A DNA stretch of 64,000 bases from Pseudomonas abieticivorans (GTDB taxonomy: Bacteria > Pseudomonadota > Gammaproteobacteria > Pseudomonadales > Pseudomonadaceae). The notes below the pieces were generated by a model. That model did no database searches and was not told the origin of the DNA. It saw only the letters and a list, made by a program, of their open reading frames with translations. This document shows, piece after piece, positions 1 to 8,633 of the stretch. Position numbers and translations under genes: made by a program. Positions within the stretch are counted from its first letter, which is position 1. Each line of letters opens with the position of its first letter. Location of the stretch: contig NZ_CP094975.1 of assembly GCF_023509015.1 (NCBI RefSeq), forward strand, positions 5,573,501-5,637,500. Direction: 5' to 3'.

Positions 1-575
1 GGCAGGCCAACGATCAGCCCGTAGAAAATGGTTTTGCCGATGTCAGCACCAAATACCCCGATGGCCAGCAACGGGCCCGGATGCGGCGGCACCAGGCCGT
101 GCACCACGGACAGGCCGGCCAGCAGCGGGATACCCACCTTGACCAGCGACACGCCGGAGCGCCGGGCCACGATGAACACCAGCGGTACCAGCAGCACGAA
201 GCCGATTTCGAAGAACAGCGGGATGCCGACCAGGAAGGCCGAGAACATCATGGCCCAGTGCACCTTCTTCACGCCGAAGCTGCGGATCAGGGTTTGCGCG
301 ATCTGGTCGGCACCGCCCGAATCGGCCATCAACTTGCCGAGCATGGTGCCCAAGGCGAGCACGATGCCGACAAAGCCCAGCACGCCGCCGAAGCCGTCCT
401 GGAACGATTTCATCACCTTGACCACGCTCATGCCCGAGGTCAGGCCCAGGAAGCCCGAAGCCAGAATCAGCGCGACGAAGGGGTGAATCTTGAATTTGGT
501 GATCAACAGCACGAGGCCGATGATGGTGACCAGTGCATCCAGCAGCAGGTAGGTGTCCATGGGTAGACCCAGCAT
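1..575 (-). CDS. gntP: Gluconate:H+ symporter, GntP family (5' part only)
   Basis: Inner-membrane gluconate permease of the GntP family, cut by the left edge of the window. The visible N-terminal ~191 residues are hydrophobic with several membrane segments. They contain family-typical glycine-rich stretches such as GGVLGFVGIVLALGTMLGKL and the loop VHGLVPPHPGPLLAI, which is characteristic of GntT/GntP proteins. The ATG at 575 is preceded by an ACGAGG ribosome site about nine bases upstream; an in-frame ATG five codons later is a weaker alternative. It lies downstream of gntK on the same strand, with a 97-bp spacer holding a putative GntR operator, so it probably has its own regulated promoter. 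Family assignment is firm; gluconate as substrate is supported by the neighbouring kinase and regulator. Confidence 0.9.
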   Translation of the reverse strand, partial: MLGLPMDTYLLLDALVTIIGLVLLITKFKIHPFVALILASGFLGLTSGMSVVKVMKSFQDGFGGVLGFVGIVLALGTMLGKLMADSGGADQIAQTLIRSFGVKKVHWAMMFSAFLVGIPLFFEIGFVLLVPLVFIVARRSGVSLVKVGIPLLAGLSVVHGLVPPHPGPLLAIGVFGADIGKTIFYGLIVGL

Positions 576-641
576 AAGGGGGTGCCTCGTGTTGTCGTTG
601 TTGTTGGCGCAGCTTATGAACAACTAGTGTAGTCAGTCAGT

Positions 642-655
642 GAGGTAGCGCTGTC
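642..655 (+). promoter_or_regulatory. Putative GntR operator upstream of the gluconate permease
   Basis: The sequence GAGGTAGCGCTGTC sits 67-80 bp upstream of the permease start. Thirteen of its 14 bases recur, on the other strand, in the gntK-gntR intergenic region. The AGCGCT core is the symmetric CG-centred core expected for a LacI-family repressor. It also resembles the published Pseudomonas GntR site ending in TAGCGCT, quoted here from memory. Binding is inferred. Confidence 0.55.
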
Positions 656-672
656 TTTTAGGGGTAAAAAAA

Positions 673-1212
673 TCAGGCCGTCTGCGGCAGCGACGGTGCG
701 TCCTGATCGTGCAGCCAGGTGTCGACTTTTTCAGCCAACAGCGTGATCGACACAGTGGCGTCCAGAGCCAGCGTCACCGGTTCACCGCGAGGCGATTCCA
801 GGGTAGCGAACTGGCTGTCGATCAGGCTGGCGGGCATGAAGTGGCCGGGGCGGTGGGACACGCGGTTGGCCGCTTCCTCGGGGGTCAGTTCGAGGAACAC
901 GAAACCCAGGCCAGGCACGGCAGCGCGCAGCTTTTCGCGATAGGCACGCTTGAGCGCCGAGCAGGTCAGGATGGCGCGTTCGCCAGAGGCCACGCAGGCG
1001 CTCATTTCCTCGCCCAGGCGGGTCAGCCAGCCGGCACGGTCGTCGTCATTGAGGGGGATACCCGCGCTCATCTTTTCAATATTGGCGGCAGGGTGGAACA
1101 CGTCGCCCTCGATCAGGCGGCCACCGCTACGTTCGCTGATGGCGGCGCCGACGCTGCTTTTGCCGCAGCCTGCCACGCCCATCACCACAATCGCGGATAG
1201 AGGGGTTTTCAT
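673..1212 (-). CDS. gntK: Gluconokinase
   Basis: Cytoplasmic gluconokinase (ATP + D-gluconate to 6-phosphogluconate), feeding the Entner-Doudoroff route. At 179 aa it has the normal length for the small GntK/IdnK family. The P-loop GVAGCGKS lies at residues 12-19, followed by GDVFHP near residue 37 and the family motif CSALKRAYREKLR around residue 85. The start ATG follows a good site (GGAGATACCC). It is transcribed divergently from the LacI-type regulator and upstream of the permease on the same strand, which is the usual gnt arrangement in pseudomonads. Confident. Confidence 0.95.
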   Translation of the reverse strand: MKTPLSAIVVMGVAGCGKSSVGAAISERSGGRLIEGDVFHPAANIEKMSAGIPLNDDDRAGWLTRLGEEMSACVASGERAILTCSALKRAYREKLRAAVPGLGFVFLELTPEEAANRVSHRPGHFMPASLIDSQFATLESPRGEPVTLALDATVSITLLAEKVDTWLHDQDAPSLPQTA

Positions 1213-1361
1213 GGGTATCTCCTGCAGTTGCAGTGTTTGTTGGGGCCAGCCCGACAGGGGCCGACGATCTCACTGCGAACCTATCTTATTGATATTGTTT
1301 GAGCAGTTTAGCGGCCTCAAGTTTCATGCAGTTACCATTTTTGGCATTGCCCTGACCTTGA

Positions 1362-1375
1362 GACAGCGCTACCTT
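1362..1375 (-). promoter_or_regulatory. Putative GntR operator between gntK and gntR
   Basis: On the minus strand this reads AAGGTAGCGCTGTC, differing at one base from the site at 642-655. It lies 45-58 bp before the gntR start and about 150 bp before gntK, so one site could control both divergent transcripts. Operator function is inferred from recurrence and position. Confidence 0.55.
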
Positions 1376-1419
1376 ATTCCTCCAACCCCCTCATTTGCAA
1401 GTCAAAAACAATAACAACC

Positions 1420-2436
1420 ATGAACCGAATCGGCTCCCGTACCACCGGCAAACCCACGCTTTCCGAGGTGGCCCAGCTCTCCGGCGTCTCGCCCATCACC
1501 GCCTCGCGAGCACTGCGCGGCGTGGCTTCCGTCGCCCCCCAATTGGTCCTACGGGTGCAGGAAGCCGCCCAGCAGCTGGGTTACGTGGCCAACCCGGCGG
1601 CGCGTGCACTGGCCTCGGCGCAAAGCCAATCGATCGTGGTGCTGATCCCGTCGCTGTCCAACCACCTGTTCATCGATACCCTGGAGGCGATTCACGACGT
1701 GATGCGCCCGCGCGGCCTGGAAGTGCTGATCGGCAACTTCCACTATGACCCTGCCGAAGAAGAAAACCTGATTCGCAACTACCTGGCCTACCAGCCGCGC
1801 GGCCTGCTGTTGACCGGCTTTGATCGCAGCGACGCCTCGCGGCGCATGCTCGCCGCAAGCGGGGTGCCGTGCGTGCACATGATGGAACTCAACGCCATGC
1901 CAGGGGTGGCGTGCGTCGGGTTTTCCCAGCAGAACGCCGGTGAAGTGGCCGCCCAGCACCTGCTGGACCGGGGGCGCAAGCGCCTGGCCTACGTGGCGGC
2001 GCAACTCGACCCGCGGGTGATGCAGCGCGCCGAGGGCTTTCGCCGCGCCCAGCGTGCCGCCGGTGTGTACGACGTGGCACTGGAGGTGATGGCGCCGCAG
2101 CCCTCGTCCATCGGCCTGGGCGGGGAGTTGTTCAGCGACCTGATGCGCCGCCACCCGGATGTCGACGGAATTTTCTTCTGCAATGACGACCTGGCCCAGG
2201 GCGCCATGATGGAGGCCCTGCGCCAAGGCATCGCCATCCCCGAGCGGGTCGCTATGGTGGGTTTCAACGATTTGCCCGCCGCGGCGCACCTGGTGCCGCG
2301 CCTGACCTCGATCCGTACGCCCCGGGCGGCCATCGGTCGCCAAGCCGCGCACCTGCTGCTCGGCCTGCTCGATGGCAAGTTGGAAGGTTCGCAAACCCAT
2401 GACTTGGGGTTTGAACTGATGGTGCGCGAAAGCTGA
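1420..2436 (+). CDS. gntR: LacI-family gluconate repressor GntR
   Basis: Transcriptional repressor of the LacI/GalR family, 338 aa. The N-terminal helix-turn-helix (about residues 12-40, LSEVAQLSGVSPITASRALR) is followed by a hinge with LGYVANPAARALAS. A periplasmic-binding-like effector domain then runs to the C-terminus, including the typical GIFFCNDDLAQGAMMEAL segment. In Pseudomonas, GntR represses gluconate uptake and phosphorylation genes and is released by gluconate or 6-phosphogluconate. The location beside gntK/gntP and the two matching AGCGCT-centred sites support that job here. The start codon has no evident Shine-Dalgarno (an A-rich leader precedes it), which may mean weak translation. 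Confidence 0.88.
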   Translation: MNRIGSRTTGKPTLSEVAQLSGVSPITASRALRGVASVAPQLVLRVQEAAQQLGYVANPAARALASAQSQSIVVLIPSLSNHLFIDTLEAIHDVMRPRGLEVLIGNFHYDPAEEENLIRNYLAYQPRGLLLTGFDRSDASRRMLAASGVPCVHMMELNAMPGVACVGFSQQNAGEVAAQHLLDRGRKRLAYVAAQLDPRVMQRAEGFRRAQRAAGVYDVALEVMAPQPSSIGLGGELFSDLMRRHPDVDGIFFCNDDLAQGAMMEALRQGIAIPERVAMVGFNDLPAAAHLVPRLTSIRTPRAAIGRQAAHLLLGLLDGKLEGSQTHDLGFELMVRES

Positions 2437-2723
2437 AACGCTTTACGCAATCGTTTTCCTGTTAGTTATCAATCAATAGATGGCGATTGGCTTGCAAGGC
2501 GTCAATTGCCCTCTATGCTCAGCTCACGAACAGGAAGGACGCTTCGCACGTTAAGGGAATGACGGTTAAACCTCCCGGTTTAACGATAGGTTCGAGCACA
2601 AGGGACGTCGCTATTTTACACGCTTTATAAGCGTGTGCCGTTGGTCGTGAATGCCGTTCGCGTTGCTATTGCTTTTAACCATCGTGCCGTTAATAAGTAC
2701 ATGACGCTTGAGGTATAGGATCC
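2437..2723 (+). promoter_or_regulatory. Structured leader upstream of the PAS-MCP gene
   Basis: A 287-bp gap with no convincing ORF. It holds two perfect hairpins: GTTAAACC/GGTTTAAC with a 4-nt loop (2565-2584) and ACACGCTT/AAGCGTGT with a 3-nt loop (2618-2636). Neither is followed by a T-run, so they are not obvious terminators. They probably belong to the 5' untranslated region or operator zone of the chemotaxis transducer gene. No known riboswitch consensus was recognised. Confidence 0.4.
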
Positions 2724-4043
2724 ATGTTCAATTCCCATAATAAGGCTGACGTGGCTGAACTCGCCCGCAGCGCGGCTGAACTCGCTATTGCCCGTGGCAA
2801 ATTAGCCGCCGTCAGTCGTTCCATGGCCATGATCGAGTTCACGCCGGACGGTCTGGTGCTGGACGCCAATGCCAACTTCTGCGCGACCATGGGCTACTCG
2901 CTGGAAGAAATCATTGGCAAGCATCATCGGGTGTTCTGTGAGGAAAAGTTCTATAACAGCGAGGAATACGCCCGACTCTGGCGAGACCTGGCGCGCGGTG
3001 AGCCCGTCAGCGGAACGTTTTCGCGGCTTAACAAGAGCGGCAAGAGCGTGTGGCTGGAGGCCAGCTACATGCCCGTGCTCGGTGCCGATCGGCAAGTGGT
3101 GAGCGTGATCAAGGTGGCGTCCGACATCACCCGGCGGGTGAATAAAGAGCACGAAGAGGAAAGTATCATCGGTGCCATCAGCCGCTCGATGGCCATGATC
3201 GAATTCACGCCGGAAGGGCGGGTCATTACCGCCAATGAAAACTTCCTGGCGACGATGCATTATCAACTTAACGAAATCATTGGCCAGCACCACAGCCTGT
3301 TTTGTACGCGCGCCGAAAGTGAGTCTGCCAGTTACAAGGCTTTTTGGGCCTCGCTTAATCGAGGTGAATATCACTCGCATCGGTTCGAGCGCGTGGATAA
3401 ACACGGGCATATGGTGTTTCTCGAAGCTTCGTATAATCCGATCTTCGACATCAAGGGTCGCTTATATAAAGTGGTGAAGTTTGCCAGTGATATCACTTCG
3501 CAAATCTGCACCCAACAGTCGGCCGCTGAAGCTGCGCATGCGACCTCGGTTCAAAACGACGCCTGCGCGCAGAAAGGCTCTAGCGTGGTCAGGCAGACAG
3601 TCGATGTGATCAAGGAAATTTCCAACGACCTGAACGAGGCGGCGCGCAGCATTGATGCGGTGAGCAAGCAGTCGGAGGTGATCGGCAAGATCGTCCAGAC
3701 CATCCGGGGCATTGCCGACCAGACCAACCTGTTGGCGTTGAACGCCGCCATCGAGGCTGCGCGTGCCGGTGAACATGGGCGCGGTTTTGCCGTGGTGGCC
3801 GATGAAGTGCGCAGCCTGGCCGCGCGCACCAGCCAGGCGACGGTGGAGATTGTCGACGTGGTGCGGCAAAACCAGGACCTGTCCTTGAGCGCGGTGGCCA
3901 GTATGCGCTCCAGCTTGAGCCGCACGGGGCAGGGGGTGGAACTGGCGAACGAGGCCGGCGAAGTGATCCTGGAGATCCAGGAAGGCTCGCGGCACGTGGT
4001 GGATGCCATCAGCCAGATCAACTCGACCTTGCAGTTGCATTGA
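2724..4043 (+). CDS. Soluble double-PAS methyl-accepting chemotaxis protein (BdlA/Aer-like)
   Basis: Cytoplasmic chemoreceptor-like signal transducer, 439 aa. Two PAS domains in tandem (about residues 30-140 and 150-265) each begin with [11 protein letters not shown] and carry the GYS/HYQLxEIIGxHHxxFC pattern seen in Aer/BdlA proteins. They are followed by an MCP signalling domain with the hairpin tip near residues 327-365 ([20 protein letters not shown]). No transmembrane segment is visible. This architecture matches BdlA of P. aeruginosa, a biofilm-dispersal regulator, but it also fits energy taxis sensors, so the output is not assigned. The signalling domain ends soon after the tip and the protein lacks a CheR-tethering pentapeptide. 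GAGG lies about ten bases before the ATG. Confidence 0.82.
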   Translation: MFNSHNKADVAELARSAAELAIARGKLAAVSRSMAMIEFTPDGLVLDANANFCATMGYSLEEIIGKHHRVFCEEKFYNSEEYARLWRDLARGEPVSGTFSRLNKSGKSVWLEASYMPVLGADRQVVSVIKVASDITRRVNKEHEEESIIGAISRSMAMIEFTPEGRVITANENFLATMHYQLNEIIGQHHSLFCTRAESESASYKAFWASLNRGEYHSHRFERVDKHGHMVFLEASYNPIFDIKGRLYKVVKFASDITSQICTQQSAAEAAHATSVQNDACAQKGSSVVRQTVDVIKEISNDLNEAARSIDAVSKQSEVIGKIVQTIRGIADQTNLLALNAAIEAARAGEHGRGFAVVADEVRSLAARTSQATVEIVDVVRQNQDLSLSAVASMRSSLSRTGQGVELANEAGEVILEIQEGSRHVVDAISQINSTLQLH

Positions 4044-4064
4044 CCTGGGCTCAAACCTCTGTTT

Positions 4065-4156
4065 GTAGGGGCGGCGTTGCGGTTTATCCGCGAAAAGAAC
4101 GACACGGTGCAACCGCTAGACCGCAACGACCTTTTCGCGGATAAATCCGCTCCTAC
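4065..4156. repeat. REP doublet (inverted pair)
   Basis: Two Pseudomonas REP palindromes face each other: GTAGGGGCGG...TTTATCCGCGAA on the left and TTCGCGGATAAATCCGC...CCTAC on the right, enclosing about 45 bp. It sits between the convergent transducer and MFS genes, where such REPIN-like doublets commonly lie, and may act as a transcript-stabilising hairpin. Confidence 0.85.
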
Positions 4157-4166
4157 TGGTGCTGGC

Positions 4167-5570
4167 TCAATGCGCAATATTCTCCAACGCCAGATTGCGC
4201 GTCTTTGGCCCGAACCCACCGATGGTCAATGTCACGATCAACATGCTGCTGACAATGAACGCCAGCACGCCCGGCGTGCCGAAGTGTTCCAGGAAGAAGC
4301 CGATCATCAGGCTGCTGAACACCGTGGACAGGCGGCTGAAGGAGTAGCAAAAGCCCACCGCCCTGGCGCGGATGTGGGTGGGGAACATCTCGCTCTGGTA
4401 CGCGTGGTAGCTGAAGGTCAGCCAGGCGTTGCAGAAGGTGATCATGACCCCGCAAAGGATCAGCCCGGCCGCCTGGGTCTGGAAGGCGAACAGGGTGCCA
4501 AACAGCATCGTCCCCAGGGCCGAGCCGACGATCTGCCATTTGTTCTCGAAGCGGTTGGCAATGCGCACGAACAACAGTGGCCCCAACGGGTAGGCCAGGG
4601 TGATGACAAAGGCGTAGCCCAGGCTGTGGGTGACGCTCACGCCTTGGCCTGACAGCAGCGCCGGCAGCCAGTTGCCAAAGCCGAAGAAGCCGATGGCCTG
4701 GAAAATATTGAACACGATCAGCATCAGGGCGCGGCGACGGTAGGGCGGTTGCCAGATGTCCGAGAAGCGGCCGTTGGCTTCTACCGGCACGGCTTCCACC
4801 TCTGGGGCGGGGAGGGGCTGGCCATGATCGTTTGCGCAGCGCTTTTCGATGGCATCCAGAATGCGTTCGGCCTCGCTGAAACGCCCATGCTGGGCCAGCC
4901 AACGCGGCGACTCGGGCAGGCGCGAGCGCAGCCACCAGATAAACAGCGCGAACACCGCGCTTGCCAATACCACCCAGCGCCAACCGGCCACGCCGAACGG
5001 GGCTTGCGGCACCAGCCACCAAGACATCAACGCCACCGCTGGCACCGAGAGGAACTGCACGAAAAAGGCAAAGGCGAACGCTGCGCTGCGCATGCGCTTG
5101 GGCACCAGTTCCGAGAGGTAGGCGTCGATGGTCACAAGCTCGATGCCCAGGCCGATGCCTACCAGAAACCGGCAGAGGATCAAGCCCAGCGCGGTGCTTT
5201 GCAGGCCCATGACCACCGTGGCCACGGTGTACCAGATGAGTGCGAAGGTAAAGATCGCCCGGCGGCCGAAGCGATCGGCGATGGGGCTGAGCAGGCTGGC
5301 ACCCAAGAACAGGCCCAGGAACGTCGCTGCAGCGAACGCTGCCTGGTCCGACAGGCCGAACACCCCCTGGTTACCCGTCGCGAAGATCCCGTCGCGGATC
5401 AGGCCGGGGCTGATGTAGGCCGTCTGGAACAGGTCGTACAGCTCGAAGAAACCGCCGATGGACAGCAGCGCCACCAGCCGCCACAGGCTGGCGACCGGTG
5501 GCAGGCGGTCGATGCGGGCGCTGATCAGCGAGGCGCGGGCCGGGTCGGCCGTGGGAGCGTGGGCAGGCAT
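4167..5570 (-). CDS. MFS transporter, sugar/organic-acid porter type
   Basis: Inner-membrane secondary carrier of the major facilitator superfamily, 467 aa with about twelve predicted membrane segments. Diagnostic features are FELYDLF in helix 1, a DRFGRR loop after helix 2 (around residue 100), a central hydrophilic loop of roughly 60 residues, and repeated ENKW and IRARAVG motifs in the second half. It resembles metabolite:H+ symporters and NiaP-like aromatic or vitamin carriers. The substrate cannot be fixed. It stands alone, divergent from the efflux operon to its right and convergent with the transducer gene. The start ATG has only a weak ribosome site. Confidence 0.8.
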   Translation of the reverse strand: MPAHAPTADPARASLISARIDRLPPVASLWRLVALLSIGGFFELYDLFQTAYISPGLIRDGIFATGNQGVFGLSDQAAFAAATFLGLFLGASLLSPIADRFGRRAIFTFALIWYTVATVVMGLQSTALGLILCRFLVGIGLGIELVTIDAYLSELVPKRMRSAAFAFAFFVQFLSVPAVALMSWWLVPQAPFGVAGWRWVVLASAVFALFIWWLRSRLPESPRWLAQHGRFSEAERILDAIEKRCANDHGQPLPAPEVEAVPVEANGRFSDIWQPPYRRRALMLIVFNIFQAIGFFGFGNWLPALLSGQGVSVTHSLGYAFVITLAYPLGPLLFVRIANRFENKWQIVGSALGTMLFGTLFAFQTQAAGLILCGVMITFCNAWLTFSYHAYQSEMFPTHIRARAVGFCYSFSRLSTVFSSLMIGFFLEHFGTPGVLAFIVSSMLIVTLTIGGFGPKTRNLALENIAH

Positions 5571-5654
5571 GCGGTGTCATCCAGACGGGGCAGGGGGGGC
5601 AGATCATAGCAGCGCCTCCATCCGGTGTAACTTCTGGCAAACCCCAGGGAATTT

Positions 5655-5677
5655 TTCGCGGATCAATCCGTTCCTAC
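5655..5677. repeat. Single REP palindrome
   Basis: TTCGCGGATCAATCCG followed by TTCCTAC, one REP unit with a one-base deviation. It lies in the 154-bp divergent gap between the MFS carrier and the EmrB-like gene, an unusual place for a REP because it falls within promoter DNA. Confidence 0.75.
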
Positions 5678-5724
5678 AAGGGTGCAGATCGGTATGATAA
5701 TGAAAAATAGCTCAGGGTAAGTGG

Positions 5725-7383
5725 ATGGACCGTTACGCACCCCACCAGTGGCTGCCCCATGAAAAGCCCAGCTTGCCCGGTTCGCCCTCGACTCCGCTGC
5801 ACTCCACGCCCAAGCGCCTGGCCTTCGGGGCGGTGGGTTTGCTGGTAGCGATCACCGGTGGCTTGGGCAACGCCCTGGTCACGGCCAACCTGCAATTTCT
5901 GCAAGGGGCGCTGGGCGCGACCACGGCCGAGATGGCCTGGCTGCCGGCCGCCTACGTGATGACCAACGTGTCGATGAACCTGCTGTTGGTGAAGTTTCGC
6001 CAGCAGTTCGGCCTGCGTGCATTCACCGAGGTGTTCCTGGTGTTGTACGCGTTGGTGACGTTCGCCCACTTGTTCGTCAACGACCTCAACTCGGCCATCG
6101 CCGTGCGCGCGGCCCACGGCATGGTCGGCGCGGCGCTCAGCTCCCTGGGCTTGTACTACATGATCCAGGCGTTCCCGGCCAAGTGGCGCATGAAGGCGCT
6201 GGTACTGGGCCTGGGGGCTTCGCAACTGGCATTGCCGCTGGCGCGGATCTTTTCCGAAGACCTGCTGCAGATCGCCGAGTGGCGCGGGCTGTACCTGTTC
6301 GAGCTGGGCCTGGCGCTGACCGCGCTGGGCTGCGTGTTCATGCTCAAGTTACCGCCGGGCGACCGTTTCAAAACCTTCGAGCCGCTGGACTTTCTGACCT
6401 TCGGGGTCATGGCCAGTGGCGTCGCCTTGCTCTGCGCGGTGTTGTCCCTGGGGCGCATTGACTGGTGGCTGGAGGCGCCGTGGATCGGCATGGCCCTGGC
6501 AGGCTCCATTGCGCTGATACTGGGCGGCCTGGCGGTGGAGCACAACCGCACCAACCCCTTGCTGATGACCCGCTGGCTGGGCAGCGGCGTGGCGATCCGC
6601 ATGGCCTTGGCGGTGACGCTGATCCGCATGGTCACCTCCGAGCAGTCCACCGGTGCGGTGGGTTTTTTGCAGGCGCTGAACATGAGCGCCGAGCAAATGC
6701 GCGATCTTTACTACGTGATGCTGCTGGGGGCGGTGTCGGGGTTGGCGGTGAGTGCGCTGACCATCAGCCCGCAGCACTTGTTCATGCCGCTGGTGATCTC
6801 GCTGGCGTTCATGGCCACCGGCTCGTTCATGGACTGCTCCTCGAGCAACCTGACCCGGCCGCAGCAGATGTACCTGAGCCAATTCTTGCTGGCCTTTGGC
6901 AGTACCTTTTTCGTCGGGCCGACCATGGCCCTGGGTACGCGCAACGTGGCCACCAACCCGCGCAACCTGGTGAGCTTCTCGGTGCTGTTCGGGATCTGCA
7001 ACAACCTGGGCGGGCTGATCGGTGCGGCGCTGCTGGGCACCTTTCAAATCGTGCGGGAAAAGTTTCATTCAAGCGTGTTGGTGGAACAACTGACGCTGCT
7101 CAACCCCCTGGTGCTCAGCCGCGTGCAAAGCGGCGGGGCCAGTTATGCCAGGCTATTTGCCGACCCGGCGCTGCGCACCCAGGCCGGTACACAAGCGCTG
7201 GCCACCGCCGCCACCCGCGAAGCCAATATCCTGGCCTACAACGATGTGTTCATGCTGATCGGCTGCATTGCCATCCTCACCATGATCTGGATTTTCATCC
7301 GCAGCCTGTGGCTGTGGAGCACTACGCGGGCAGCCGCTGCTGCCCAGCCTTCCGACCCTAGCCGCGGCGCCCCGACGCAATGA
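5725..7383 (+). CDS. DHA2-type MFS efflux protein (EmrB-like)
   Basis: Proton-driven drug or metabolite exporter, 552 aa with about fourteen membrane segments. The first helices contain TANLQFLQGALGATTAEMAWL and AAYVMTNVSMNL, the hallmark helix 1-2 region of EmrB/DHA2 proteins. The next gene overlaps by four bases (ATGA) and encodes the matching membrane-fusion protein, so the two form a pump that would need an outer-membrane channel encoded elsewhere. AGGG lies about eight bases before the ATG. The substrate is unknown. No regulator gene is adjacent. Confidence 0.85.
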   Translation: MDRYAPHQWLPHEKPSLPGSPSTPLHSTPKRLAFGAVGLLVAITGGLGNALVTANLQFLQGALGATTAEMAWLPAAYVMTNVSMNLLLVKFRQQFGLRAFTEVFLVLYALVTFAHLFVNDLNSAIAVRAAHGMVGAALSSLGLYYMIQAFPAKWRMKALVLGLGASQLALPLARIFSEDLLQIAEWRGLYLFELGLALTALGCVFMLKLPPGDRFKTFEPLDFLTFGVMASGVALLCAVLSLGRIDWWLEAPWIGMALAGSIALILGGLAVEHNRTNPLLMTRWLGSGVAIRMALAVTLIRMVTSEQSTGAVGFLQALNMSAEQMRDLYYVMLLGAVSGLAVSALTISPQHLFMPLVISLAFMATGSFMDCSSSNLTRPQQMYLSQFLLAFGSTFFVGPTMALGTRNVATNPRNLVSFSVLFGICNNLGGLIGAALLGTFQIVREKFHSSVLVEQLTLLNPLVLSRVQSGGASYARLFADPALRTQAGTQALATAATREANILAYNDVFMLIGCIAILTMIWIFIRSLWLWSTTRAAAAAQPSDPSRGAPTQ

Positions 7384-8534
7384 CCGAACCCACGACCACG
7401 ACCACCAATGCCATTGCCTCCACCCCTGAGGGGGTCGCCCCACCGGCTGCTGCCGCCACTGAGCCGCGCTCGCTGCGGGTGCGCGTGCTGTCGACGCTGA
7501 TTTTTGCCTCGATTGCCATCGTCGGTGTGCTGGTGGTGCTGTATGCCTGGCAGCTGCCGCCGTTCAGCAGCGCGGTGGAAAGCACCGAGAACGCCTTGGT
7601 GCGCGGCCAGGTCACCATCATCGGGCCACAGCTGAGCGGTTATGTGTTCGAGGTGCCGGTGCAAGACTTCCAGTTCGTCAAGGCCGGTGACTTGCTGGTG
7701 CGCCTGGATGACCGTATCTACAAGCAGAAGCTGGACCAGTCGCTGGCCCAGTTGGAGCAGCAACGCGCGTCGCTGGCCAACAACCTGCAGCAGCGCAAGA
7801 GCGCCGAGGCAACCATCCTGCAGAAACAGGCGGCGATCGCCGACAACGACGCCCAGGTGCGCAAAAGCAGCGCGGACCTGCGCCGCAACGAAGACCTGAT
7901 CAAGGACGGCTCGGTGTCGCGCCAGAGCCTGGACCAGGTGCGTGCCACCAACGCCCAAGCCGTCGCGGCGCTGGCCCAGGCTAAGGCTGCGCTGGAGATT
8001 TCCCGCCAGGACCTGCAAACCGTGATCGTTAACCGCGCCTCCTTGGAGGCCTCGGTGCAGAGCGCGGAGGCGGCGGTGGAACTGGCCCGTATCGACCTGG
8101 ACAACACCCGCGTGACCGCGCCGCGCGATGGCCAGCTGGGGCAGATTGGCGTGCGCTTGGGCGCCTACGTCAGTTCCGGTGCGCAGTTGATGGCGCTGGT
8201 GCCCGACACGCTCTGGGTGATCGCCAACATGAAGGAAACCCAGATGGACGCAGTGCGCGTCGGCCAGCCGGTCACCTTCACCGTCGACGCACTCAACCAC
8301 CTCAGGTTGCGCGGCCACGTGCAGCGCATCTCGCCGGCCACAGGTTCGGAGTTCGCCTTGTTGCAGTCGGACAACGCCACCGGCAACTTCGTCAAGATCG
8401 CCCAGCGCATCCCGGTGCGCATCACCGTCGACCCCGACCAGCCCGAAGCCCAGCGCTTGCGCCCGGGGATGTCGGTGGTGGTGAGCATCGATACCCACTA
8501 TGTGGTGGAGGGCGACAGGGAGGGCGTGCGCTGA
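7380..8534 (+). CDS. HlyD/EmrA-type membrane fusion protein
   Basis: Periplasmic adaptor of a tripartite efflux system, 384 aa. One N-terminal membrane anchor (about residues 35-55) is followed by a biotinyl-lipoyl-like segment (VRGQVTIIGPQLSGYVFEVP), a long coiled coil rich in Gln and Ala (about residues 105-220) and a beta-barrel region with ALVPDTLWVIANMKETQ. Its ATG overlaps the stop of the EmrB-like gene, indicating translational coupling and a one-to-one partner. Confident for family; cargo unknown. Confidence 0.88.
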   Translation: MTEPTTTTTNAIASTPEGVAPPAAAATEPRSLRVRVLSTLIFASIAIVGVLVVLYAWQLPPFSSAVESTENALVRGQVTIIGPQLSGYVFEVPVQDFQFVKAGDLLVRLDDRIYKQKLDQSLAQLEQQRASLANNLQQRKSAEATILQKQAAIADNDAQVRKSSADLRRNEDLIKDGSVSRQSLDQVRATNAQAVAALAQAKAALEISRQDLQTVIVNRASLEASVQSAEAAVELARIDLDNTRVTAPRDGQLGQIGVRLGAYVSSGAQLMALVPDTLWVIANMKETQMDAVRVGQPVTFTVDALNHLRLRGHVQRISPATGSEFALLQSDNATGNFVKIAQRIPVRITVDPDQPEAQRLRPGMSVVVSIDTHYVVEGDREGVR

Positions 8535-8633
8535 ACTGGCGATGGAAATTTCCCCATCATCTTCATCCCCGTCTGACAGCCCAAGCCGCTGTCGGTGAGT
8601 ACCTTCGGCATTCTCCATACGAAGGGATTCACC

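Noticed and set aside
2437..2723. Possible c-di-GMP riboswitch before the PAS-MCP gene
   Set aside because: A GGGACG stretch exists, but the remaining conserved positions of the GEMM motif are absent.
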